This document shows, in pieces, positions 27,614 through 36,273 of a DNA stretch of 64,000 nt (positions are counted from its first letter, which is position 1; the number at the start of each line of letters is the position of its first letter). A model generated the notes under the pieces. The model saw only the letters and a program-made list of their open reading frames with translations, had not been told where the DNA came from and did not search any database. The stretch spans positions 124,001 through 188,000 of the forward strand of contig JAZKBK010000004.1 in assembly GCA_040388625.1 (NCBI GenBank), written 5' to 3'. A program made the position numbers and the translations under genes. The stretch comes from Gemmatimonadota bacterium (GTDB lineage Bacteria; Gemmatimonadota; Gemmatimonadetes; Gemmatimonadales; Gemmatimonadaceae).

Positions 27614-28393
27614 CTATCCACGCTGCGCGGAAGGCTGGGCGCCAAAGTCGCTCTCCCACGCAGCAAACGCGCGTAGCGGTCTGTCGTCGGAGACGACGTG
27701 CTCGCGCACGAATTCGCGCAGCAGACGCTGGTGCGCCCTTCCTTCCGCCGCACCGAGCCCCGTGACGACCTCTCCCGCCTGCCACCGCCGCAGCGTGTCG
27801 CGTGCGGACGGCGGAAGCTTGCGCACCACGGCGGCGAGTCGCGCACAATCGTCGCACAGCGCGCCACCGGCTGGATGCGAAAACGTCACGGTCGCGTCGC
27901 GCGATATCTCAGCGTGGCAACTTGCGCACACATCCAGCGACGGAGTGAAGCCAGCGTCGGCGATCATCTGCCACGCGCCCGCCAGCGCACGCTCCAGCAC
28001 GGCATCACCGGACGCACCAGCGAGCGCGTCCAGCGTCGCCGACAGATCATCGAACATGACCGCATTCGCTTCGTCTCCGGCAACGCGAAGCGCCAGCTCG
28101 GCCAGCGCCGACGCGGCTGTGAAGCGCGACATCTCCAGTGCGAGTCCGGCGCGCGACGACGTCACGTCGAACGCACCAAGTGTGTGAAGATCGCGCGTGG
28201 GCTTGATGTAGATCTGCGCCTCACCCTCGGCGAAGAGATCGACGCCAGTTCCGACGCGCCCCCGAGTGCGCCGCGCACCCTTTGCAAGCACCGACTGCAC
28301 GCCTGCCTCGCGCGTGATGAGTCGCAACACGCGCGATGTTTCCAGATAGTCGAAAGCGTGAAGAACTATCGCCTGCGTGACGACGAGCGGCAT
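27614..28393 (-). CDS. recO: DNA repair protein RecO
   Basis: 259 residues. The N-terminal OB-fold has VTQAIVLHAFDYLETSRVL, QSVLAKGARRTRG and DLFAEGEAQIYIK; a helical C-terminal domain carries the zinc site CASCHAEI...GGALCDDC. It helps RecA load on SSB-coated DNA with RecR. It lies 63 bases downstream of the TonB receptor gene and may be read with it. Confidence 0.93.
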   Translation of the reverse strand: MPLVVTQAIVLHAFDYLETSRVLRLITREAGVQSVLAKGARRTRGRVGTGVDLFAEGEAQIYIKPTRDLHTLGAFDVTSSRAGLALEMSRFTAASALAELALRVAGDEANAVMFDDLSATLDALAGASGDAVLERALAGAWQMIADAGFTPSLDVCASCHAEISRDATVTFSHPAGGALCDDCARLAAVVRKLPPSARDTLRRWQAGEVVTGLGAAEGRAHQRLLREFVREHVVSDDRPLRAFAAWESDFGAQPSAQRG

Positions 28394-28456
28394 CGTCGAA
28401 ATCTAATCCGGCGCCGCTCGCCGACCCGTCGCGTCAACCTGCAATCACCCCGTGAT

Positions 28457-30445
28457 TCACCGCGTGGCGGACAGCTTCGCGCCGATCAGGATCGCGCGAC
28501 CTGGCGCAGGGAAGTTGAATACGTCCTGGTACCGCCGATCCAGAAGGTTGTCGACGCGCCCCGTCAACGACACAGTCGTCCCGTCGGTCTGAAAGACGCG
28601 CATGCTGCCGGACAGGCCCAGCTTCACATATGACGCAAGAGTCACGGTCGGTGACGGAAACTGCGAGAAGTCCATGTCAGGACGCTTGCCCACGTAGTTG
28701 GCCGACGCCCCGACACTCCATTCGGCCGAGCGCGCATAGAATACCGACGCGGTCCCGGAATGGCTGGGCCGACGCAGAAGCGCGTCGCTCGGCATCTGCG
28801 AGCCTGCATAACCCGGCGGAACTGCGAACACCTGTGCGATGGTCTGCGTGTAACTCGCCGAGCCGGTGAAACCGAACGGTAACGTGGCGTCCACCTCACC
28901 CTGATAGCCCTTCGATCGCGCCTGCGTCAGGTTGCTGTAATACGACGGCGTGAGCTGTACGAGGTCCGGCGGACCGCCGAACGTTCCGGATACGTATTGA
29001 ATCTGATTGCTGAATCGCTGGTCGAACCCACCGACGCTCGCGCGCAGTCGGCCACCGAACAACGTCTGCACCAGTCCTACGTCGAGCGAGTGCGATTGCT
29101 CCGGCTGCAGCAACGGATTTCCGATATTGAAAGCCGATCCCTGCGTCTCGTCGAACGACGGCGCGTTGAAACCGGTGCCGTATGCTCCGCGGAGGCGTGC
29201 GCCGGCCCACAGCGCCAGGGTCGCGCCAGCATGATAGGTGTTGACGCCGTGAAAATCCGAATGGTCGTCGTGGCGCGCGCTCAGATCGTAGGAGAAGAGC
29301 GACAGCGGATCCCCCTGCAGTGCGATGTAGTACCCGCGTGTGATGCGATGGTCGTCGGAACCGGGCGTCACGACGTTGGTTCCGGCGGCGGGAACCGTCG
29401 CGTAGTCGATGGTCACCAACCGTGACCGCTGCCCCTCGACCTGATACTGTGCGCCAACCGTTGCGGTGCCAAGCCTGCCCAGCGCTGCTTCGACACGGCC
29501 TTCCGCGAACCGGCGATAGCCGGCTGATGGCGAGGATGTCTTCGAGAGCGGCGCCGCCGGCACGCCCGACGCCTTGGTATCCTCGGACAATCCATGAATC
29601 TCGTTGTCGCCGCCAATGAGACGCAACCGCACGCTCGGCGCTACTCGGCGTGATGCGTCGAAACCAGTTACGAGCCTGTGCTCCCTGGTGTACGAGCTCG
29701 TATCGGTTGCTGCACCCGTGAAATCCGTTGGGAAGTGATATACGGACCCGGTGTATCGCGTGGTCAGGGATATTTCCGACTTTTCGTCGGGACGAAGCTG
29801 CAGCGAGCCGTTCAGATCGCCGTTCCGATATGCGTTGTTGAACGCGTACACTCCATCAGTGGCATGCCACCCGCCACCGATGGAGTATCCCGCTGCAGGC
29901 ACGCCTCCCCGAAGCGATACGGATTCATCGTGCGAGCCGTATGTCCCGGCACGCGCGTCGGCGTCGAGCGTTGCGGGCCCCGCACCACGCCTGGTGAATA
30001 TCTGAATCACTCCACTCACTGCGTCGGCTCCGTACAGCGCGCTCGACGGCCCGTAAACAATCTCGATCCTGTCGACGTTGTCCATCGAGAGATTCTCGAA
30101 GAATTGAGCTCCGCCCACCGAATTGATCGGCGTTCCGTCGATGAGCACCTTGGTATACCTGCTCTCTCCTCCACGAAGAAAGAGCGACGTTACGCCACCA
30201 TAGGATCCGCTCTGGACCATTGTCGCACCCGGCGCTTCACGCAACGCCTCGGCGACGGTGACCACGCCGCGCGCGCGCAGCTCGTCGCCCCTGAGCACGG
30301 TAACCGGCTGGCTGAGCGCCGACGATGGCGTCGGGAGCTTCGTGGCAGTTACGATCACGGGTTCGAGCGCGGCGGTTGTATCCGCGCGCTGCGCCAGCGC
30401 CGTTGCGGGCAGCAGCGCAAGTAACGACAGTGTCAATTTGTTCAT
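28457..30445 (-). CDS. btuB: TonB-dependent outer membrane receptor, BtuB-like
   Basis: The ATG at 30445 gives 662 residues with a clean signal peptide (MNKLTLSLLALLPATALAQ); a longer reading adds 39 residues inside the ATPase end and is rejected. The TonB box is EPVIVTATK. The plug domain (about 45-155) has LFLRGGESRYTKVLIDG and IEIVYGPSSALYGADAVSG. A beta-barrel of about 500 residues follows, ending GRAILIGAKLSATR. Its position as fourth gene behind a cobalamin riboswitch and BtuF-BtuC-ATPase genes makes vitamin B12 the likely ligand. TATAAA lies just upstream of the start, so a separate weak promoter is possible. Confidence 0.88.
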   Translation of the reverse strand: MNKLTLSLLALLPATALAQRADTTAALEPVIVTATKLPTPSSALSQPVTVLRGDELRARGVVTVAEALREAPGATMVQSGSYGGVTSLFLRGGESRYTKVLIDGTPINSVGGAQFFENLSMDNVDRIEIVYGPSSALYGADAVSGVIQIFTRRGAGPATLDADARAGTYGSHDESVSLRGGVPAAGYSIGGGWHATDGVYAFNNAYRNGDLNGSLQLRPDEKSEISLTTRYTGSVYHFPTDFTGAATDTSSYTREHRLVTGFDASRRVAPSVRLRLIGGDNEIHGLSEDTKASGVPAAPLSKTSSPSAGYRRFAEGRVEAALGRLGTATVGAQYQVEGQRSRLVTIDYATVPAAGTNVVTPGSDDHRITRGYYIALQGDPLSLFSYDLSARHDDHSDFHGVNTYHAGATLALWAGARLRGAYGTGFNAPSFDETQGSAFNIGNPLLQPEQSHSLDVGLVQTLFGGRLRASVGGFDQRFSNQIQYVSGTFGGPPDLVQLTPSYYSNLTQARSKGYQGEVDATLPFGFTGSASYTQTIAQVFAVPPGYAGSQMPSDALLRRPSHSGTASVFYARSAEWSVGASANYVGKRPDMDFSQFPSPTVTLASYVKLGLSGSMRVFQTDGTTVSLTGRVDNLLDRRYQDVFNFPAPGRAILIGAKLSATR

Positions 30446-30464
30446 TGTATTTATATGTGTGTTG

Positions 30465-31247
30465 TCATGTTGATCGGCGTAACGGGACCAGCATCGGAGC
30501 GTTGACCGCCGGATCGCGAGTGACGACCAGCGGCCAGTCGTACACGCGCTCCAGCAACTCACCGCGCATCACCGCGTCCGGCGCTCCTGTCGCGACCACG
30601 GCGCCGTGGTGCAACAGGACCATCGATGTCGCGAAGCGCGCGACGAGATTCAATTGATGGCTCACGAGGAGCACGGCAGTGCCGGATTCCGCGAGAGACG
30701 ACGCCAACTGAAAGATCTGCATCTCGTGGCCGACATCGAGAAACGACGTAGGCTCGTCCAGAACGAGCGCGTCGCCGCCCTGCGCAAGCGCGCGAGCAAC
30801 CCGCACTCTCTGCCACTCGCCACCAGAGAGCTCGTCGGTGACTCTTCCCAGCAACGGCTCCACGCCGGCGCGTCGCGCAGCGGCTGACACCGCGTCGGAA
30901 TCACCGGCCGCCGCTGATCCCCACGCACCAGTGTGGGGATAGCGGCCGAGCGCGATGTATTCGGCGACGTTCCGCGCGAACGTGGTGTCCTCACGCTGAG
31001 TCACGACGGCACATCGTCGCGCAAGCGCGCGACGGGGGATCTCCGCCACGTCTGTCCCATCGATCGTGATGCGGCCGGACACGAGCGGAACACGACCGAG
31101 CAGTGCCCGGACGAGAGTACTCTTCCCGCTGCCGTTGGGACCGACGATGGCCGTGACCGCGCCACGTTCCGCACGCAGCGATACGCCCGTCACAACGGGG
31201 TTTGCGCTCGAATCGTACGCGATGGTGACGTTCTCATACGCGATCAC
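30465..31247 (-). CDS. btuD: B12/iron-type ABC transporter ATP-binding protein (BtuD-like)
   Basis: 260 residues from GTG 31247. An AGGAGG lies just upstream and the GTGA overlaps the btuC stop; longer readings in this frame run antisense-like through btuC and are rejected. Walker A is GPNGSGKSTLVRAL, the Q-loop is VVTQRED, the signature is ELSGGEWQRVRVARAL, Walker B is DALVLDEPTSFLD and the switch His is VSHQLNL. It powers BtuC. The FecE/HmuV sub-family also fits, but the operon points to cobalamin. Confidence 0.9.
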   Translation of the reverse strand: MIAYENVTIAYDSSANPVVTGVSLRAERGAVTAIVGPNGSGKSTLVRALLGRVPLVSGRITIDGTDVAEIPRRALARRCAVVTQREDTTFARNVAEYIALGRYPHTGAWGSAAAGDSDAVSAAARRAGVEPLLGRVTDELSGGEWQRVRVARALAQGGDALVLDEPTSFLDVGHEMQIFQLASSLAESGTAVLLVSHQLNLVARFATSMVLLHHGAVVATGAPDAVMRGELLERVYDWPLVVTRDPAVNAPMLVPLRRST

Positions 31248-32230
31248 CGCATCCTCCTGAGCTGAATCAGAAAGAATGGAACGCCGAGGACCGCCGTCAC
31301 GGCGCCGAGCGGAAGCTCCGACGGCGGGATTACGACGCGCGCGAGGAGGTCGGAGGCGACGACGAGCGTTGCGCCGATTATCGCGCAACCGGCGAGCATC
31401 GCGCGCTGCCGCGACAGGCCGAACGCGCGTGCCATGTGCGGTACTACGAGTCCCACGAATCCAATCAGGCCAGCGGCCGCAACCGTTGCCGCCGCCAGTA
31501 GCGCGCTCGCCAGAAACGCGCGTCGGGTGGCGCGGTGCACGTCCACGCCAAGCCCTGCGGCCGAGTCCTCGCCCAGCGTAAGCACGTCGATCTCGGGTGC
31601 GTAGGCAACGAGGTAGGCGACACCGGCCGCGACGTACAATCCCAGCCATGCGACCGTGTACCACGTTGCGTCTGCGACGGAGCCCATCATCCACCACAGC
31701 GCGCCACGAATCGTATTCGGCGAAACGTTTGCGAGCAGGATCATGATCAACGCGTTCGCGAATGCACCCACGACCACGCCAGCCATCAGCAACACGCGAA
31801 CGTCTGTGTGACCGGATCGTCCAGCCCCGCGCGCAACGCCGATGGCGAGCAGCACGGCAACGCCTGCACCGACGAACGCGAGCAGTGGCCACAGCGCCGA
31901 CGATACGCCCAGCATCATCGCGGCCACGGCGCCGACCGCTGCGCCGCCCGACACGCCGAGCAGATACGGCTCAGCGAGCGGATTGCGAAGCGTCGCCTGC
32001 AGAGTCGTGCCACTGGTGCCGAGCGCGACACCAACGAGCGCTGCGAGCACGACCCGTGGCAACCTGAGCGTCACGACGATGGAGTGCACCGCCGCCGGTG
32101 CATGATTGGCGAGCGCCGCGAGCACCTGCATTGGCGAAAGCGATACGGTACCGAGCGCGACGCCGAGCACGCAAACCGCGCCGAACAGCAGCGTGCCGAT
32201 CCACCAGTGCCATGCGCGATGGACGATCAT
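31244..32230 (-). CDS. btuC: B12-type ABC transporter permease (BtuC/FecCD family)
   Basis: 328 residues from ATG 32230, whose ATGA overlaps the btuF stop. About ten transmembrane helices are expected. Family motifs are LRLPRVVLAALVGVALGTSG, NPLAEPYLLGVSGGAAVGA, LGEDSAAGLGVDV (contact with the ATPase) and GFVGLVVPHMAR. It forms the inner-membrane channel with the adjacent ATPase and BtuF. Confidence 0.92.
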   Translation of the reverse strand: MIVHRAWHWWIGTLLFGAVCVLGVALGTVSLSPMQVLAALANHAPAAVHSIVVTLRLPRVVLAALVGVALGTSGTTLQATLRNPLAEPYLLGVSGGAAVGAVAAMMLGVSSALWPLLAFVGAGVAVLLAIGVARGAGRSGHTDVRVLLMAGVVVGAFANALIMILLANVSPNTIRGALWWMMGSVADATWYTVAWLGLYVAAGVAYLVAYAPEIDVLTLGEDSAAGLGVDVHRATRRAFLASALLAAATVAAAGLIGFVGLVVPHMARAFGLSRQRAMLAGCAIIGATLVVASDLLARVVIPPSELPLGAVTAVLGVPFFLIQLRRMR

Positions 32231-33204
32231 GGCAGGACGATCCCCGGATGCAGAGCACGCGCGAGCACCGTCGCAGCAGATCCCATCTGCACTGACGGCC
32301 TGAGAATCATGGTGAGCGGAATCCGGATCACATGTCCCTGCGCGATCGCCGGAACGGCCTGCCAGACACCGCCGAGTGGCGAGTCGCTTCCGCCTTCGCC
32401 GCCGCGAATCACAAAATCCGGATTGCGCGCTATCACGTCTTCGATCGAGACGATTGGCGACGGCTGCGGCAGATATGCGTACACGTTGTGCGCACCGGCG
32501 ATGGTCAGCAGCTCGTTCATGAAGCTTCCACCGCCGACCACCATCGGCGACGTGTCTATCATCGGCCACACGACGGTCGGTTTGCGCAGCGCACGCGTTG
32601 CGCTCGCCACTCGCCGAAGCGACGCAGCCACAGTGTCCAAGACGACGGCTGCGCGCGCGCTGTCGCCGAGGACTCGACCCAGCAGTCGTACAGAGCGATC
32701 GAAGTCGGCGATCCGATCGATTCGGAGAGAAATCGTGCGTATGCCCGCGCTTTCCAGCCGCTCTGCGGCCGCGCGGTTGTCCTCGCTAGCGTACAGCAGC
32801 ACGAGGTCGGGATGTGCGGCAACTATCTTCTCGACGTTGGGCCCGATTCCATTTCCCATGTCGGGGATAGTCCTGGCCGAGTCCGGCCATTCGTCCCAGT
32901 GTGATCTGCCTATGAGCAGCGATCCCGCGCCGATTGCAAAGATCGTCTCCGTCGTCGTCGGATTGAGTGAGACGACGCGGCGGGGATGCGTTGCGAACGA
33001 AATTGGACGCCCGAAGTCATCGCGAACGGTCGGCGCAACGCCGCTCGCCGGACTGCGTGACGCGGCAGCGTTGCGTGTCGAGTCTCGCGTGCAGGAGGCG
33101 GAGAGAATCGCAAGCGCGGCGCACGCGGAGATCCCGATTGCGGATCTGTACAATGACTTCGCTGTCGCGCCGAGACTGACGGTCCTGAAACGCAAAACGG
33201 GCAT
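32227..33204 (-). CDS. btuF: Cobalamin-binding periplasmic lipoprotein (BtuF-like)
   Basis: A class III solute-binding protein. The lipobox is LAILSASC and the mature domain starts VRDDFGRPISFATHPRRVVS, then PTTTETIFAIGAG, PNVEKIVAAHPDLVLLYAS and NPDFVIRGGEGG. It captures B12 for BtuCD. The start is uncertain. ATG 33204 lies inside a terminator-like hairpin (33193-33225), GTG 33267 would give a long n-region and has GGAGGG upstream, and TTG 33153 would place the start downstream of the hairpin and still keep the signal peptide. It is the first gene after the riboswitch. Confidence 0.88.
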   Translation of the reverse strand: MPVLRFRTVSLGATAKSLYRSAIGISACAALAILSASCTRDSTRNAAASRSPASGVAPTVRDDFGRPISFATHPRRVVSLNPTTTETIFAIGAGSLLIGRSHWDEWPDSARTIPDMGNGIGPNVEKIVAAHPDLVLLYASEDNRAAAERLESAGIRTISLRIDRIADFDRSVRLLGRVLGDSARAAVVLDTVAASLRRVASATRALRKPTVVWPMIDTSPMVVGGGSFMNELLTIAGAHNVYAYLPQPSPIVSIEDVIARNPDFVIRGGEGGSDSPLGGVWQAVPAIAQGHVIRIPLTMILRPSVQMGSAATVLARALHPGIVLP

Positions 33205-33225
33205 CCTTTTTCGAAGGAAGCCCGC
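33193..33225 (-). terminator. terminator-like hairpin between riboswitch and btuF
   Basis: The minus strand reads GCGGGC-U-UCCUU, loop CGAAA, AAGGA-U-GCCCGU, then UUUG: an 11-bp stem with one U-U mismatch and a short U-run. Probably the expression platform of the cobalamin riboswitch. Confidence 0.6.
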
Positions 33226-33297
33226 AACGTATGCACGAGATCGACAGGCGACGACGTACAACGCCACCAGCCCTCCCCCGAGGGTCTGTAAGATGTG

Positions 33298-33442
33298 GCG
33301 CGGACGAAGGTCGTCTCCTGGCTCCGGGCCGTCGCATCTCCCTTCCCGGCCAGCTCAGCCAGTGGGACCTCAGATACGCTTACTGCCCGTTACAGTGGCG
33401 GGGCCGCGCCGGCATTTCACCGGCTTCCGTGTCCCCCGACCG
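33298..33442 (-). promoter_or_regulatory. Cobalamin riboswitch
   Basis: On the minus strand the conserved core is present in order. First GGGGACACGGAAGCCGGTG, then the GCCGGTGAAATGCCGGC arm (33408-33424), then CGGCCCCGCCACTGTAACGG with the GCCACTG segment (33379-33405), and the B12 box AGCCAGGAGAC (33313-33323). Adenosylcobalamin binding should lower expression of the btuF-btuC-btuD-btuB genes downstream. Confidence 0.95.
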
Positions 33443-33465
33443 CGAAAATCAATTATGTGGTGAAG

Positions 33466-34431
33466 CTACCTGCGCCTGAGCGCGCGCGCAAGCGTCACCG
33501 TCATTGCGCCCCCGATCAGGAGCGTCAGTCCGGCGACGAACAGGAGCGCCGGTGGTTGTTTCACTTCGGGAAGGTTCACGACCGCGACCGCATTTGCCGG
33601 AACGTCCGACGCGAGATATCGTCGGAACTGATGGCCTTCTATCGCGACTGGAGCGACTGTGGCCAGTCGCGCACCGCTCGCGACGCCGGTCGAATCCTCG
33701 ACGAGAACCTCGAACACGACCGCACTCTGCTCGAACGGAATCTTGAGCGGAAATGCATCCGCCGGCAGATCATAGTGAAATGCCAGCTGCTTCATGCCGG
33801 GTGCGAACGGCGCGTACACGAGTGCGCGCGAATTCGCGAAGCGTACCGCCGCCGCCGGAATGTCACCGTCCGCCACCACCGGCGTGCGTGCCCCAGACGG
33901 AAGTCCCGACGACCATACCGCGCCTGCGTCCGACTCGTTCGGCGCGACACGCGTTACCGAGGTATCGTTGGAAAGCTCGAACACTTCGGTGACTGTACGC
34001 AAACCATCGGGTGCTGCGCGACTCACTATGATGTGCCGCCCACGGATCGTCATCGGCACGCGATGCGAAGTCGTGTCGAACACGACTATCTCCGCGTCGC
34101 CCCCGCTTTCGTCGCCTGCATTCAGCGGGTGCGAAAAATACGCGACACCATCGTGCGATGAGGAGACAAAGTAGATCGCATCGGTGACGCCGGTGCGCTT
34201 GTACCTGAACGTGTAATGACCCGATCCGTTGGTGTGCGTGGAGTCCACCGGGCCCGCGTGATCGGTGCCGACGCGATGCAGCGTGACCCACGCGCCGGCC
34301 ACCGCAACGACGGAATCGCCGCCCGGTTTGACGACGCGGCCAGAAACGCTCGAGCTTTCCTGAGCGCCGCACACTGCCGCAAACATTAGCGCGAAAAGCG
34401 CGCTGAGAATCCTAGAGCCGGAACTTGCCAA
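33466..34431 (-). CDS. Secreted membrane-anchored protein, carboxypeptidase-regulatory-like domain
   Basis: About 321 residues from TTG 34431, which overlaps the bifunctional nuclease gene by 20 bases and yields a signal peptide (RILSALFALMFAAVCGAQ). The N-terminal domain (about 25-110) resembles a carboxypeptidase regulatory-like beta-sandwich (VSGRVVKPGGD, GSGHYTFRYKRTG). A second beta-rich domain is followed by a C-terminal membrane helix (ALLFVAGLTLLIGGAMTVTL) and ALRRR. The longer upstream reading is Arg-rich and overlaps the nuclease gene, so it is rejected. Function unknown. Confidence 0.65.
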   Translation of the reverse strand: MASSGSRILSALFALMFAAVCGAQESSSVSGRVVKPGGDSVVAVAGAWVTLHRVGTDHAGPVDSTHTNGSGHYTFRYKRTGVTDAIYFVSSSHDGVAYFSHPLNAGDESGGDAEIVVFDTTSHRVPMTIRGRHIIVSRAAPDGLRTVTEVFELSNDTSVTRVAPNESDAGAVWSSGLPSGARTPVVADGDIPAAAVRFANSRALVYAPFAPGMKQLAFHYDLPADAFPLKIPFEQSAVVFEVLVEDSTGVASGARLATVAPVAIEGHQFRRYLASDVPANAVAVVNLPEVKQPPALLFVAGLTLLIGGAMTVTLARALRRR

Positions 34432-34930
34432 AATCTTCCGGCCTGAGGTTTTCGAGATATGCCTTGAGCTGTTCCGGCGACATCGGCCTGAATTCCGGAT
34501 CCACCTGAAGCTCCGCAATCGTTTCCGATTCATCCAGCACTGCCGTGGTGAGTAGATCATCACTGACGAAAATCGGCGCGTTGAATCGCAGGGCGAGCGC
34601 GATGCCATCGGACGGGCGCGCGTCCACCACGACGCTTCCATCGCGACTGGCCAGTTGCAGCTCGGCGTGGTAAGTGCGCGCGACTATGCGCGTCACGCTC
34701 ACGCGCATCAGAGTCGCACCCAGCTGCGTGATGATGTTCTTGCACAGATCGTGTGTGAGCGGCCGCTCGCGATGCATCTGATGCATCTCGATCACGATCG
34801 ACTCCGCTTCAGGCTGGCCTATCCAGATCGGCAACAACCGCTCGCCGCCCTTCTCCCGGAGGATCACGACGTACGCATTGGAAGTACGATCCAGCCCGAG
34901 GCGCATTACCTCGACTTCGAGCAGTGCCAT
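34412..34930 (-). CDS. Bifunctional nuclease family protein (DUF151)
   Basis: 172 residues from ATG 34930; an ATG 12 codons upstream (34966) is possible. It has the DUF151 core: LEVEVMRLGLDRTSNAYVVI, GGERLLPIWIGQPEAESIVI, THDLCKNIITQLGA and DARPSDGIALALRFNAPIFV. Family members have been reported as DNase/RNase enzymes in plants and Mycobacterium, but the physiological role in most bacteria is not settled. A C-terminal UVR-like tail is absent. Confidence 0.85.
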   Translation of the reverse strand: MALLEVEVMRLGLDRTSNAYVVILREKGGERLLPIWIGQPEAESIVIEMHQMHRERPLTHDLCKNIITQLGATLMRVSVTRIVARTYHAELQLASRDGSVVVDARPSDGIALALRFNAPIFVSDDLLTTAVLDESETIAELQVDPEFRPMSPEQLKAYLENLRPEDFGKFRL

Positions 34931-35009
34931 GGCTGGAAGATAATGGCCGGGATCGTGTGTCGTCATCCCGCCGAAAGCCGGATGACGACCTCCACGCGCC
35001 CGGCTTTAG

Positions 35010-36179
35010 CTAGACTGCCTTCTTCAACGCCGCCGCGCGATCCGTGCGCTCCCACGTGAACAACGTAGCAGCGTTCCGTCCGCGTCCGATCTTTTCCGGC
35101 GTCCGGCCAAAGTGACCGTACGATGCCGTGGGGGTGTAGATCGGCTTGCGCAGATCCAGCGCAGTGATGATCCCACGCGGCGTGAGGTCGAATACCTCGC
35201 TCACTGCACGAGTGATCGCCGAATCAGGCACCGTGCCCGTCCCGAAAGTGTCGATCGCCACCGACACCGGCCGCGCAACGCCGATCGCGTAGGCGAGCTG
35301 CACCTCGCAGCGGCGCGCCAGCTTTGCGGCGACGACGTTCTTCGCAACCCAGCGCGCAGCGTAGCACGCTGACCGATCGACCTTGGACGGATCCTTGCCC
35401 GAGAACGCACCGCCGCCGTGCCGGCCCATTCCGCCGTACGTGTCCACGATGATCTTGCGTCCCGTGAGACCAGCGTCGCCCTGCGGGCCGCCGATCACGA
35501 AACGACCTGTCGGATTGATGTGATACTTGATGCCGCGTCCGCGCATCTCCTTCGGGATGTTCGGCTCGATCACCTCCGACATGATCGCCTGGCGCAGCCG
35601 ACGCGTCGATATGTCGTCGCTGTGCTGCGTCGACACGACCACCGTATCGACCGCTACGGGGATGTGATCTTCGTACACGACCGTGACCTGCGCCTTGCCG
35701 TCCGGACGCAGCCACTTCTTTCCGCCCGCGCGACGGTAGTTCGCAAGCGCGTGCGTGATGCGGTGCGCCAGCTGGATGGGAAGCGGCATCAACTCCGGCG
35801 TTTCGTCGCTGGCGTAGCCGAACATCATTCCCTGATCGCCGGCGCCACCTGTATCGACGCCCTGCGCGATATCGGGCGACTGACGGTCGATCGTGCTCAT
35901 GACCGCGCACGTCTTGCAGTCGAAACCGAACGTCGCATCAGTGTAGCCGATGCGCGCGATCGTCTCGCGAACGATGTCCGGCACTGGCACGTACGTGTCG
36001 GTCGTGATCTCGCCAGCGACAACCGCAAGACCAGTCGTCACGAGCGTCTCGCACGCTACGCGGGCGGTCGCATCATCGGTGAGGATCGCATCCAGGATCG
36101 CGTCGGAAATCTGATCGGCGATCTTGTCGGGGTGGCCTTCGGTTACGGATTCGGACGTGAAAAGATGGCGTTCGGACAC
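35010..36179 (-). CDS. metK: S-adenosylmethionine synthetase
   Basis: 389 residues from GTG 36179. MetK signatures are [60 protein letters not shown] and [17 protein letters not shown]. It makes SAM from methionine and ATP as a tetramer. It is 94 bases downstream of ptsI on the same strand. The leader has no recognisable SAM riboswitch. Confidence 0.97.
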   Translation of the reverse strand: MSERHLFTSESVTEGHPDKIADQISDAILDAILTDDATARVACETLVTTGLAVVAGEITTDTYVPVPDIVRETIARIGYTDATFGFDCKTCAVMSTIDRQSPDIAQGVDTGGAGDQGMMFGYASDETPELMPLPIQLAHRITHALANYRRAGGKKWLRPDGKAQVTVVYEDHIPVAVDTVVVSTQHSDDISTRRLRQAIMSEVIEPNIPKEMRGRGIKYHINPTGRFVIGGPQGDAGLTGRKIIVDTYGGMGRHGGGAFSGKDPSKVDRSACYAARWVAKNVVAAKLARRCEVQLAYAIGVARPVSVAIDTFGTGTVPDSAITRAVSEVFDLTPRGIITALDLRKPIYTPTASYGHFGRTPEKIGRGRNAATLFTWERTDRAAALKKAV

Positions 36180-36273
36180 AATATCATTGATAGGGGCGAG
36201 ACGGGGATGACCTGCTACCAGCCCGATGGGCGGGAGGGCCGACTATTTCCGTCAAGCCGGATGAACGGATGGA

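Noticed and set aside
30446..30562. 39-residue N-terminal extension of the TonB receptor
   Set aside because: It overlaps the ATPase 3' end, is unlike a signal peptide, and ATG 30445 gives a clean one.
31535..33463. 642-aa plus-strand ORF opposite btuC/btuF and the riboswitch
   Set aside because: It runs antisense to well-supported genes and the riboswitch, is Arg/His-rich and lacks any family signature.
36180..36273. SAM riboswitch upstream of metK
   Set aside because: The 94-base leader has no match I can recognise to SAM-I, SAM-II or SAM-IV cores; only small GC hairpins are seen.
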